DNA from: Actinomadura logoneensis
GTDB taxonomy: Bacteria > Actinomycetota > Actinomycetes > Streptosporangiales > Streptosporangiaceae
Length of the DNA stretch: 37,485 bases
Assembly: GCF_003428695.1 (NCBI RefSeq)
Contig: NZ_QURH01000236.1
Location: 1 to 37,485, forward strand
Direction of reading: 5' to 3'
Every line of letters begins with the position of its first letter. Position 1 is the stretch's first letter. Shown here piece by piece: positions 16,301 through 23,298 of the stretch. The notes beneath the pieces were generated by a model, which worked only from the letters and a program-made list of their open reading frames with translations, had not been told where the DNA came from and ran no database searches. Made by a program: the position numbers and the translations under genes.

Positions 16301-16367
16301 CCTCCGGTCGGCGCGGGGGTGGGGTGCGCCGGGCTACGGGGCCCGGGGGACCCGCGCCGACCGGAGG
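16301..16367. repeat. perfect 17-bp inverted repeat upstream of the NACHT gene
   Basis: CCTCCGGTCGGCGCGGG (16301-16317) and CCCGCGCCGACCGGAGG (16351-16367) pair without mismatch around a 33-base loop. It lies between the coiled-coil gene (ends 16388) and the NACHT start (16256). It may terminate the coiled-coil transcript or form an attenuator-like leader for NACHT. Confidence 0.85.
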
Positions 16368-16387
16368 GGGCCGCGGGAGGGCGGTGG

Positions 16388-16795
16388 TCAGCGGGACAGC
16401 AGGGCGGTGAGGACGGTGGCCAGGACGGCCGCCGCCGCCGTGATCAGGGACAGCAGGGCGACGGTGTGGCGGAAGCGGGTGTCGAGCGATCCGCGGGTGA
16501 CCTGTTCGCGTTCGGCGGCGGTGATCCGGTCGTCCAGCTCCTGGATCTGGCGGGACAGCTCGTCGGTGCGGCGGTCGTGCAGGTCGTCGCGCTGGTAGAG
16601 CAGGGCGATCCGTCCCTCCAATCCGGCGATCCGGACGTCGGTGCCGCGGCGCAGTTCGGCCAGGGCGAGCTCGACGGTGAGTGGTCCTTCCTCGGTCAAC
16701 GGCTTCAGCCTCTCGTCGTTACGCGGGCCGCGCCGGTGACCGGGGGAGGTCCGTCCCGCGGACCCGTGGTCTCCACCATAGGAATGTTCCGGCAA
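16388..16795 (-). CDS. small coiled-coil protein with a C-terminal membrane anchor
   Basis: 135 residues. The N-terminal 35 or so are polar and disordered-looking (the real start may lie further in, for example at the TTG of the LTEEG segment). A heptad-like stretch follows (VELALAELRRGTDVRIAGLEG, split: IAGLEGRIALLYQRDDLHD and TDELSRQIQELDDRITAAE), and then one hydrophobic helix (TVALLSLITAAAAVLATVLTAL) broken only by the final SR. The plan is like that of XhlA-type or other tail-anchored coiled-coil proteins, but I see no specific family. It is divergent from the XRE gene at 16886 and co-directional with NACHT. Confidence 0.65.
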   Translation of the reverse strand: MPEHSYGGDHGSAGRTSPGHRRGPRNDERLKPLTEEGPLTVELALAELRRGTDVRIAGLEGRIALLYQRDDLHDRRTDELSRQIQELDDRITAAEREQVTRGSLDTRFRHTVALLSLITAAAAVLATVLTALLSR

Positions 16796-16885
16796 GGTGA
16801 CAAGGGTATGTCTGGTAATAACCGGAAACTTTGATGTAGGAAATTTTCCGCTCTCGATTGCTGGATGTTCCTTACTGTTTCCGCC
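16796..16885. promoter_or_regulatory. AT-rich divergent control region with palindrome
   Basis: This is one of the few AT-rich stretches in the window. It contains GGAAATTTTCC (16840-16850), an 11-base palindrome about a single central base, and CGGAAA about 20 bases before, pairing with TTTCCG. TACTGT at 16873-16878 could be a -10 for the XRE gene, placing the start on the ATG at 16886; no good -35 was found. It is a likely operator region for the XRE protein. Confidence 0.45.
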
Positions 16886-17287
16886 ATGCTGGGAGGCATG
16901 GGTAACGGTCCCGACCGGGAGCGGGTCGCCAAGTACGTGGTGGCGCGGCGGGGAGCCCTCGGGCTCACGCAGGAGCAGCTCGCCGAGCGCGCGGGGGTGA
17001 CGGTGAAGACCGTCTACAACCTGGAGGCCGGCGGGCGCTGGCCGCAGGCGCGCACCCGCGGCGCGATCGAGGCGGCGCTGCTGTGGCGGCCCGGCGACCT
17101 CGCGCGGGTCGGGGACGGCGCCGAGCCCGACGAGTCCGACCGGCGAGAGGCGCGCGGCGAGGAGGCCGTCCGCGAGCTCGCCGAGCTGGACGCCTACTTC
17201 GCCGACCTGCGCACCGGCGGCGGTGACAAGCGGCGGATGGCGCTCGCCTTCCTGCGCGCCCTCTACAACGAGCCGGACGGCCGCTGA
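16886..17287 (+). CDS. XRE-family regulator
   Basis: 133 residues from ATG 16886; ATG 16898 (MGNGPDRER) is the alternative, with GGGAGG almost touching it. The helix-turn-helix is VVARRGALGLTQEQLAERAG followed by VTVKTVYNLEAGGRWPQ, then a helical segment and an acidic/basic C-terminus with LAELDAYFADLRTG. The KTVYNLEAG-RWPQ signature is common in actinomycete XRE regulators. It is transcribed divergently from the coiled-coil/NACHT side and may control it; that link is inferred from position only. Confidence 0.8.
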   Translation: MLGGMGNGPDRERVAKYVVARRGALGLTQEQLAERAGVTVKTVYNLEAGGRWPQARTRGAIEAALLWRPGDLARVGDGAEPDESDRREARGEEAVRELAELDAYFADLRTGGGDKRRMALAFLRALYNEPDGR

Positions 17288-17515
17288 CCCGCCCCCGCGC
17301 CGGTCCCTCCCGGCGGACGGACCGCCTGGTCGGAAGGCATGGTTCGTGACCGCTTTCGGCTTTTGAGAATTTCTCCTACTGACCGGTTGTTGCGGCCTTG
17401 ACCGAGGGGCACACTAAGGGAGCCGGACCGGGTCAACGCGGCCCGGCGGGCGACGCCGGGACCCGGCGCGCCCCGGGAACCCCCCGCTCCCGTCGGGTGA
17501 GGAGAAGTCAGAGCG

Positions 17516-17758
17516 ATGCTCGCGCTCGCGATCGCGTCCAGCGCCGGGGTGCTCGGCGCTCTCGCCCTGGTCCTGGCGCTGGAGGCCGTCCGCCTGGCCC
17601 GCCGCGTCCGCGCCGGCCAGGACCGCATCGCCCGTGAGGTCGAACTCCAGACCCGCGTGCTGGCCGCCGCCGCCCGCCTGGCCGCCGCCCCCGACCCCGC
17701 CCCGCCCGGCCCGAACGGCGACACCCCGTCCGGCGGGGACGGCTCCCCGGTCACCTGA
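17516..17758 (+). CDS. small single-pass membrane protein, hypothetical
   Basis: 80 residues. One hydrophobic N-terminal helix (LALAIASSAGVLGALALVLA) runs into a basic amphipathic helix (RLARRVRAGQDRIAREVELQ) and a Pro/Gly/Asp-rich tail. A GTGAGGAGAAG ribosome-binding stretch lies about 10 bases before the ATG. No family is recognised. It could anchor a partner to the membrane. The 228 bases before it contain only a weak promoter-like TTGCGG-N17-ACTAAG and no further gene that I can see. Confidence 0.6.
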   Translation: MLALAIASSAGVLGALALVLALEAVRLARRVRAGQDRIAREVELQTRVLAAAARLAAAPDPAPPGPNGDTPSGGDGSPVT

Positions 17759-17861
17759 CCCCGTCCACCGGCCGCCCCCGCCCCGGGGTGTGGTGCCGCC
17801 CCGTGCGCGCAGGGTCACCCCCGGACGTGCGCGCGAGGTCAGGGCATATGAGGATGGGGGT

Positions 17862-18788
17862 ATGCGTCTTCGGATCTTCACTGAGCCCCAGCAGGGGGCG
17901 AGCTACGAAACACTGCTGGCCGTGGCCAAGGCCACTGAGGACCTCGGATTCGATGCCTTCTTCCGTTCCGACCACTACCTGAAGATGGGGGACGTGTCGG
18001 GACGTCCGGGCCCGACCGACGCGTGGATCACCCTGGCCGCGCTGGCCCGGGAGACCAGCCGCATCCGGCTCGGCACCCTCATGACCGCCGCGACGTTCCG
18101 CTACCCGGGCCCGCTGGCGATCTCGGTCGCGCAGGTGGACCAGATGAGCGGCGGACGCGTCGACTTCGGCATCGGCACCGGCTGGTTCGAGGAGGAGCAC
18201 GCCGCCTACGGCATCCCGTTCCCGAGCCTCGGCGAGCGGTTCGACCGGCTGGAGGAGCAGCTCCAGATCCTCACCGGCCTCTGGCGGACGCCCGAGGGCG
18301 AGACCTTCGACTTCGAGGGCACGCACTACAGCCTCCGGAACTCGCCCGCGCTGCCCAAGCCCGCCCGCCCGGACGGCCCGCCGATCCTCATCGGCGGCTT
18401 CGGGGCCAAGCGGACGCCGCGCATCGCCGCCCAGTACGCCGACGAGTACAACGTCCCGTTCGCCCAGATCGGCGACACGGCCGCCGCGTTCGGCCGGGTC
18501 CGCGCCGCCGTCGAGGCCCAGGACCGGACGCGTCCGATGGTCCTGTCGGCGGCCCAGGTCGTCTGCTGCGGCCGGGACGAGGCGGAGATCAGGCGCCGCG
18601 CCGACGCCATCGGCCGCGACGTCGACGAGCTCCGCGAGAACGGCCTGTGCGGCACGCCCACCGAGATCGTCGAGAAGATCGGCAAGTTCGCCGAGATCGG
18701 CGCCGAGTGCGTCTACCTCCAGGTCCTCGACCTGACCGACCTCAACCACCTGGAACTCATCGCCTTCGAAGTCCTGAACAAGCTCTAA
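17862..18788 (+). CDS. F420-dependent LLM-class oxidoreductase (Rv1855c-like)
   Basis: 308 residues from ATG 17862, chosen because MRLRIFTEPQQGASYETLL is the usual N-terminus of the Rv1855c-type group; the frame is open upstream but without similarity. Motifs of the luciferase-like (alpha/beta)8 barrel are visible: FDAFFRSDHYLKMG, TSRIRLGTLMTAATFRYP, GGRVDFGIGTGWFEEEH and ILIGGFGAKRTPRIAAQYAD. Such enzymes transfer a hydride between F420H2 and an organic substrate; the substrate here is unknown. The presence of this family implies that the organism makes F420, which is normal for actinomycetes. The long repeat array begins soon after the stop. Confidence 0.92.
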   Translation: MRLRIFTEPQQGASYETLLAVAKATEDLGFDAFFRSDHYLKMGDVSGRPGPTDAWITLAALARETSRIRLGTLMTAATFRYPGPLAISVAQVDQMSGGRVDFGIGTGWFEEEHAAYGIPFPSLGERFDRLEEQLQILTGLWRTPEGETFDFEGTHYSLRNSPALPKPARPDGPPILIGGFGAKRTPRIAAQYADEYNVPFAQIGDTAAAFGRVRAAVEAQDRTRPMVLSAAQVVCCGRDEAEIRRRADAIGRDVDELRENGLCGTPTEIVEKIGKFAEIGAECVYLQVLDLTDLNHLELIAFEVLNKL

Positions 18789-18809
18789 CCAACCCAACAT
18801 CCGCGCAGG

Positions 18810-19720
18810 CGCACGTTCTCCCACGCGGATGCGCCCCCGCCCCGCAGACGTGCGTCTTCCACGCGGACGCGCATCGTCCACGCGGTGCGCGTCCCCAGCG
18901 CGGGCGCGCACCTTCCAACGGGTGCGCGTCTGGGCGCGTCCAGCGTGCGCGGGGCGTGCATTCCGCGCGCGGGCGCGGATCCTCCATACGGATGCGTCCC
19001 GCCACGTGGGCGCGCTTCCCCCGCGCGGGAGTGAATGTTTCAGGCGGGCACGCATCCCTGCGTGGGCGGCGTGCACCGCCCAGGTCACTCGGCTCTGGGG
19101 CGCGCGTGCGGCGTATTGCCTGCGTGCGGGGGTGTGCACCGTCCACGCGGAGGTGCACCGTCCGCGCGGAGGTGCATCGTCCACGCGGTGCGCGTCCCCA
19201 GCGCGGGTGCGCCTCCTCAATGCGAGCGCGCACCTTCCAAGCGGGTGCGCGTCCGGCGCGGCCGGCGCGGGCGAAGTGCACATCCCGGGGCGGACGCGGT
19301 CCCTCCGTGTGGGGGCGCACTCTTCGGGAGGGGCGCGCCCTGCGCGAGGGGGCCCATCCTCCGCACGGCCTCCATACTCCGCGCGGATGCGCATCCCTGT
19401 GTGTGGGTTCTTCGTGCGGGCGACACACCTGCACGTGAGCGTGCATCTTCTGCAGGTTGGCATCCTGCGTGCGGAAGTAGTCCCTTCATGCGGGAGCGCG
19501 ATCCGGCGCGCTGGCCCTCCTGGTGGGCGGCGTCCTGGGCACAAGTGCGGGTCGTCCCGAACCGGCGACATACGCCGACCAACTGCGCTCGCCAGCGTCG
19601 CCACCCACGATGCGGCTTGCGCCGGCGCCTTGCGACATGAACTCCGGTCAGCCGTTGGGGCGGGTTGCATGCGGGTGCGCATACTCGGCGTGGGTGCGCA
19701 CCTGCCGCGGGTTCTGCGTG
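18810..19720. repeat. ~0.9-kb degenerate array of hairpin-forming GC-rich repeats; no gene
   Basis: The 1058 bases between the convergent oxidoreductase and MFS genes hold no convincing gene. They are filled with imperfect units with core TCCACGCGG or variants (TTCCAAGCGGG, CCCCAGCGCGGG, CTCCATACGGA), spaced by 17-25 bases. GTCCACGCGG, GTCCGCGCGG and GTCCACGCGG at 19141, 19160 and 19179 are exactly 19 apart. Between cores lie GCGCACC or GGTGCACC-like blocks that pair across them: GTGCACC (19134-19140) with GGTGCAC (19152-19158), and GCGCACC (19228-19234) with GGTGCGC (19244-19250). A longer block, CATCGTCCACGCGG plus about 20 further bases, recurs at about 18872 and 19175. The units decay towards the right end. 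Confidence 0.75.
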
Positions 19721-19796
19721 GTTAGGGGTTCTTGCGCGTGTGAGGTGCGCGAGCTCCGTAGCTGTTCGGGTTGGTTGCGCTGGGTGGAAAGAGTGA

Positions 19797-19828
19797 GTGG
19801 CCCGCGCGCCGGGGGGCGCGCGGGCCAC
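19797..19828 (-). terminator. terminator hairpin of the MFS gene
   Basis: GTGGCCCGCGCGCC (19797-19810) and GGCGCGCGGGCCAC (19815-19828) form a perfect 14-bp stem with the loop GGGG. It lies 18 bases past the stop of the MFS gene read on the minus strand. Confidence 0.8.
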
Positions 19829-19846
19829 GGGCCGGGAGGTGGCTGG

Positions 19847-21583
19847 TCAGGCGGTGGCGGGGGTCGGGGTGGACGGTGCCGTCTCCTCGGCGGGTCGGGC
19901 GCGCGGTGGGAGCAGGAAGGCGATCAGGAACGTCAGCAGGAGCATCCCGGCCACGATCCACAACGTGATCTTCATGGCCCCGCCGAAGCCGGTCTTCGCC
20001 GAGTGGATCGCGGACGACTGGACGATCGCCACGACGCGTCCCGCCGACTGGGGATGCGCGGCGGCGGCCGTCCGGACGTCCGTCTCCAGCCGGACGCAGC
20101 TGGCCGGGTTCTTCGCCTGGTCCTTCGCGGTGGCGCGGTCGCGTCCGCAGGCGCGGACCCCGGCGACGATGCGGTCCTGAGCGGCCGGCGCGACCCCCAC
20201 GGACGCGAGACTCGCCCGCATCGCCGGCGCGTCCTTGTCTGCGGCCGTCGCGACGTGTCCGCCGAGCAGGCCGAAGAACACGGTGCCGAGGACGGCCGCG
20301 CCGAGTGCCGCGCCGAGCTGCTGGATCGCCGACAGGGTGCCGCTCGCCGAGCCCGTCTCGTTCTCGTCCACCGAGGCGAGCACGATCTCGAAGAACGGCG
20401 CCATCAGCAGGCCCATGCCGAAGCCGGTGACCACCAGCGCCGGGGTGAGCTGCCACGGGCTGACGCCGGTCCCCGCGAGCTGCAGGGTGAGGACCAGCCC
20501 CGCCACGCCGGACGCCATGACCAGCGTGCCGATCTGGAGCGCGGTCCGGCCGTGCTTCTGCAGCGCCATCGCGGCCGGGAACCCGAACACCGTCCCGAGC
20601 GACCACGGGATCTGCGACATGCCCGCCTTGAACGGCGAGTAGCCGAGCCCGATCTGCAGGTAGAGCGAGTAGGCGAGCGAGAACCCGATCATCCCGGCGA
20701 AGAAGACGAGCCCGACGACGAGGCCGCCCGAGAAGCCTCGCTTGGTGAAGAGGGACGGCCTGACCAGCGGGTCCGAGCCCCTGCGCTGCCGCCGGAGCTC
20801 GTACCGGCCGAACACGGTGAACACCACGCCGGACGCGGCCATCATCGCGAACATCCAGGCGGGCCAGTCCAGCTCGCGGCCCTGGACGAGCGGGTAGACG
20901 ATCAGCCCGGCGCCCAGCGCGGCGAGGATCGCGCCCACCAGGTCGAGGCGCGAGGCGTGGCCGTCCCGTCCGGACGGCAGGAAGAAGAAGCCGAGCAGGA
21001 CGGCGGCGAGGCCGAGCGGCAGGTTGATCAGGAAGATCATCCGCCAGCCGGTGCCGAACAGGTCGGCGTCGATCAGCCACCCGGCCAGCACCGGGCCCGC
21101 GACCGAGGACAGCCCCATGACCGGGCCGAACGCGGTGAACGCCTTGGTCATCTCCTCGGGCGGGAACATCCGGCGGATCATGCCGAGGCCCTGCGGGATC
21201 ATCATCGCGCCCGCGAGACCCTGCAGCAGCCGCGCGCCGACCAGCATGCCGGGGGAGACGGCGGTCCCGCAGAGCAGCGACCCCGCCGTGAACCCGACGG
21301 CGCCGATGAGGAACATCCGCTTGCGGCCGTAGAGGTCGCCGAGGCTGCCGCCCGTGAGCAGGCCGACGGCCATCGCCAGGGTGTAGCCGGCGGCGAGCCA
21401 CTGGATGGTGGCCGCGGACCCGCCGAGGTCGCCGCGGATGGTGGGCGCGGCGACCGTGGTGACCAGCGAGTCCAGCATGTCCATGATCTCGCCGAGCAGG
21501 ATCACGGCCAGAGCGGCCCAGCGCCAGCGGAAGGCCGGGGAATCGGCGGGCGCCGAGCGCGCCTCGCCGGTGGTCTCGATCAT
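19847..21583 (-). CDS. MFS drug transporter, DHA2 (14-helix) type
   Basis: 578 residues from ATG 21583, which has GGGAG upstream; an in-frame extension to 21673 would run through palindromic control sites. The first helix region has LGEIMDMLDSLVTTVAAPTI, followed by the family motif GSLGDLYGRKRMFLIG (motif A) and GARLLQGLAGAMMIPQGLG. About 14 hydrophobic segments can be counted, which points to the DHA2 family of proton-driven multidrug exporters (EmrB/QacA-like). A loop of about 90 residues near the C-terminus (with two cysteines, ACGRDRA and ASCVRLE) sits before the last helix. Such exporters are usually under a TetR repressor; none is adjacent, though operator-like palindromes are present. 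Confidence 0.9.
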   Translation of the reverse strand: MIETTGEARSAPADSPAFRWRWAALAVILLGEIMDMLDSLVTTVAAPTIRGDLGGSAATIQWLAAGYTLAMAVGLLTGGSLGDLYGRKRMFLIGAVGFTAGSLLCGTAVSPGMLVGARLLQGLAGAMMIPQGLGMIRRMFPPEEMTKAFTAFGPVMGLSSVAGPVLAGWLIDADLFGTGWRMIFLINLPLGLAAVLLGFFFLPSGRDGHASRLDLVGAILAALGAGLIVYPLVQGRELDWPAWMFAMMAASGVVFTVFGRYELRRQRRGSDPLVRPSLFTKRGFSGGLVVGLVFFAGMIGFSLAYSLYLQIGLGYSPFKAGMSQIPWSLGTVFGFPAAMALQKHGRTALQIGTLVMASGVAGLVLTLQLAGTGVSPWQLTPALVVTGFGMGLLMAPFFEIVLASVDENETGSASGTLSAIQQLGAALGAAVLGTVFFGLLGGHVATAADKDAPAMRASLASVGVAPAAQDRIVAGVRACGRDRATAKDQAKNPASCVRLETDVRTAAAAHPQSAGRVVAIVQSSAIHSAKTGFGGAMKITLWIVAGMLLLTFLIAFLLPPRARPAEETAPSTPTPATA

Positions 21584-21618
21584 CAGGGCTCCCGAAGGGT
21601 GAGGAACGGTGTGACTGA

Positions 21619-21655
21619 TCGCGAACGGGGTTTCTTGTTCGAACGCCGTTCGCGA
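21619..21655. promoter_or_regulatory. operator-like inverted repeats upstream of the MFS gene
   Basis: TCGCGAACGG (21619-21628) and CCGTTCGCGA (21646-21655) are a perfect 10-bp inverted repeat. Inside it lie the palindromes GTTCGAAC (21637-21644) and CGAACG-C-CGTTCG (21640-21652). The cluster is 36-72 bases before the MFS start codon and fits a TetR-type operator. Confidence 0.6.
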
Positions 21656-21715
21656 AAGGTACGATGTTCGCACCGTGCAGGGAGGGGCCCGCGGGGAAAC
21701 CTCTCTCGAATGGAG

Positions 21716-21743
21716 ACGATATATCTCGTCGCGGGGAAGTCAA
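21716..21743 (-). promoter_or_regulatory. candidate promoter for the MFS gene
   Basis: On the minus strand TTGACT (21743-21738) and TATCGT (21721-21716) are 16 bases apart. GACGA (21715-21719) and TCGTC (21726-21730) form a palindrome over the -10. Transcription would start near 21709, giving a leader of about 125 bases that spans the operator cluster. Confidence 0.5.
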
Positions 21744-21868
21744 GATGTATCGCGAGATTCGTCCGGCGGAGGCCTTGAACCCGAGGAGCGCCGTCCCCGC
21801 GCGAACGCCCGGGCGTGACAGCGCAACGATCGGGGCCCGACGGCGCAGCGGGCCGGGGCCCGACGGCG

Positions 21869-21973
21869 GAGCGGGCCGGGGCTGGGGTTGTTGACGAACA
21901 CGAACGCGACGGTCGCCGACACTGGCGGGATGAGGTAAGGCAGGTAGAACACCGACCGCAGGACGCTGCCGCC
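21869..21973 (-). pseudogene. relic of a sugar ABC transporter permease (fragment)
   Basis: In the 521 bases between the MFS and PARG-like genes, one minus-strand frame reads GGSVLRSVFYLPYLIPPVSA and then TVAFVFVNNPSPGPL. This resembles the internal stretch of MalF-type sugar permeases (for example R-S/T-x-F-F/Y-L-P-x-x-x-P followed by a helix and F/N-NP-x-x-G). The similarity stops on both sides and there is no permease-length frame, so it looks like a decayed leftover. It is only about 35 residues, so chance similarity cannot be excluded. Confidence 0.4.
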
Positions 21974-22055
21974 GCATTCGCAACGACTGGACGGGGCGGC
22001 GCTCCAGACGAGCATCGACCTTCGAGCCGGCGCCCACCCGGTGACACCGGCCGCC

Positions 22056-22092
22056 GCATCCCGGCCCGCGAGCCGCCTGCGGGCCCGGATGC
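22056..22092 (-). terminator. terminator hairpin of the PARG-like gene
   Basis: GCATCCCGGCCCGC (22056-22069) and GCGGGCCCGGATGC (22079-22092) pair over 14 positions with one mismatch and a 9-base loop, 13 bases past the stop of the minus-strand gene. Confidence 0.7.
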
Positions 22093-22104
22093 TGCTTTCA
22101 GCGG

Positions 22105-23181
22105 CTAGAACTGCTGGAAGGCGCGCTTGAAGGGAGCGAGGCGCGGGGAGCCGGGGGCGGTGTCGTAGACGGCGAACACGACCGTCTCGAAGTGGCGCGC
22201 GAACGGGCCGCCGTCCGGACGGAGCGCGTCGGCGAACGCCTCGGCCACCTCGTTCGGATCGTTGCGGAACACGCCGCATCCCCACGCGCCGAGGACGATC
22301 CGCCGGTGTCCGTGGAAGGCCGCCGCGGCCAGGACCTTCAGTGCGCGCTGCCGCAGCACGTCCGGAAGCCGGGCGAGCTTGTGCTCTTCGTGCGTCGCAC
22401 CCCGGTTGGGCGCGGACGACGTGAGGAAGGCGACAGAGTACGGCTCGTCCAGCAGCGCCCCGGAGTCGGTGCGGAACACCGGCACGGCGGGGGAGTAGAT
22501 CATGTGATCGGTGTAGAGCGGGTCGCGCAGCTCGCGGTGCACCTCGTAGTACTCCCGCGCCGCGCGCAGTGACGCGTACAGCCCGGACGCGCGCGCCAGC
22601 CCCTCCTCCTGCGCGTGCGCGCCGTTGAGGAACCCGCCGCCCGGATTCTTCGCCGAAGCGAAGTTCAACGCCAACGGCTCCAGACTCCGCGTATCAATCC
22701 CCGCACGACCATCAGAGTCCGTATGGTCGTCAGCCCCCGGACATCCACCAGCCCCCGGACGTCCACCAGCCCCCGGACATCCACCAGCCCCCGTGCCCGC
22801 GCCAGCCCCCGTGCCCGCGCCAGCCGACGTCCCCGGGGCAGCCGACGTCCCCGGGGCAGCCGATGTGCCTGGGCCGGCCGATGTGCCCGGGGCAGGTGAC
22901 GTGGTCGCATCGGGACGGCGGTCTTCGGCGAGGCGCCGGGCGGCGGCGAGCGTGGTCTCGGTCGTCACCTCGATGCGCGTGCGCTCGACGTCGTCCAGGA
23001 CCGGCGGCAGAGAGTTCAGGAGCGCGGTCAACTCATCCGGACGGTGCAGCACGGTGCCCGCGATGGAGGCGCGCAGCGCGGCGGTCAGATCCACCGTGCG
23101 GCCGGACGGGGCTCGGTAGCGTCCGCTCTCCAGGATCTCCACGGTCTGGCGGGCCTGGGCCCGTCTCGGTTCTCTGCTCAT
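22105..23181 (-). CDS. TIGR02452-family protein (bacterial-type poly(ADP-ribose) glycohydrolase-like macrodomain)
   Basis: 358 residues from ATG 23181. The N-terminal helical part (REPRRAQARQTVEILESGRY) and the catalytic signature GGG (181-183) - seven residues - QEE (191-193) are those of bacterial poly(ADP-ribose) glycohydrolases; LGAWGCGVFRNDPNEVAEAF lies near the end, as in the TIGR02452 group. The expected reaction is removal of ADP-ribose units from modified proteins or nucleic acids. Residues about 95-151 are an odd low-complexity insert of Gly/Ala/Thr/Pro (PGTSA-type units, then GAGG-CPGAG units) coded by 18-bp tandem repeats. The insert sits before the catalytic loop and would be surface exposed. 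It is divergent from the DUF3152 gene. ATTATC at 23222-23227 is GATAAT on the minus strand and may be its -10. Confidence 0.85.
   Translation of the reverse strand: MSREPRRAQARQTVEILESGRYRAPSGRTVDLTAALRASIAGTVLHRPDELTALLNSLPPVLDDVERTRIEVTTETTLAAARRLAEDRRPDATTSPAPGTSAGPGTSAAPGTSAAPGTSAGAGTGAGAGTGAGGCPGAGGRPGAGGCPGADDHTDSDGRAGIDTRSLEPLALNFASAKNPGGGFLNGAHAQEEGLARASGLYASLRAAREYYEVHRELRDPLYTDHMIYSPAVPVFRTDSGALLDEPYSVAFLTSSAPNRGATHEEHKLARLPDVLRQRALKVLAAAAFHGHRRIVLGAWGCGVFRNDPNEVAEAFADALRPDGGPFARHFETVVFAVYDTAPGSPRLAPFKRAFQQF
22729..22899. repeat. 18-bp tandem repeats inside the PARG-like gene
   Basis: Nine or so units, at first nearly identical (CCCCCGGACATCCACCAG and the variant with GGACGT), then changing to CCCGTGCCCGCGCCAG and CCGACGTCCCCGGGGCAG. 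They keep the reading frame and encode the low-complexity insert. Confidence 0.85.
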
Positions 23182-23298
23182 CCGGCGGGTGATTCCCGAC
23201 AAACATGGTGGCCTGCCAGCCATTATCGGCTTGCGGCGACCCGCCGATCAGGCCAAAAGGATCGAATCCGGTCGGGTTTCTGGCATGCTTGCTGCGTC

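Noticed and set aside
17751-19682. 643-residue minus-strand frame across the repeat array, and plus-strand frames in the same place
   Set aside because: Half of it is antisense to the F420-dependent oxidoreductase; the rest is repeat-derived Arg/Ala text open in several frames, with no ribosome site or family similarity.
18810-19720. CRISPR array or integron attC cluster
   Set aside because: Unit length and spacing vary, there are no unique spacers of constant length, no cas genes and no integrase or cassette genes.
21637-21652. LexA (SOS) box upstream of the MFS gene
   Set aside because: The GAAC...GTTC arms are separated by three bases rather than the four of the actinobacterial LexA box, and the gene is not an SOS type.
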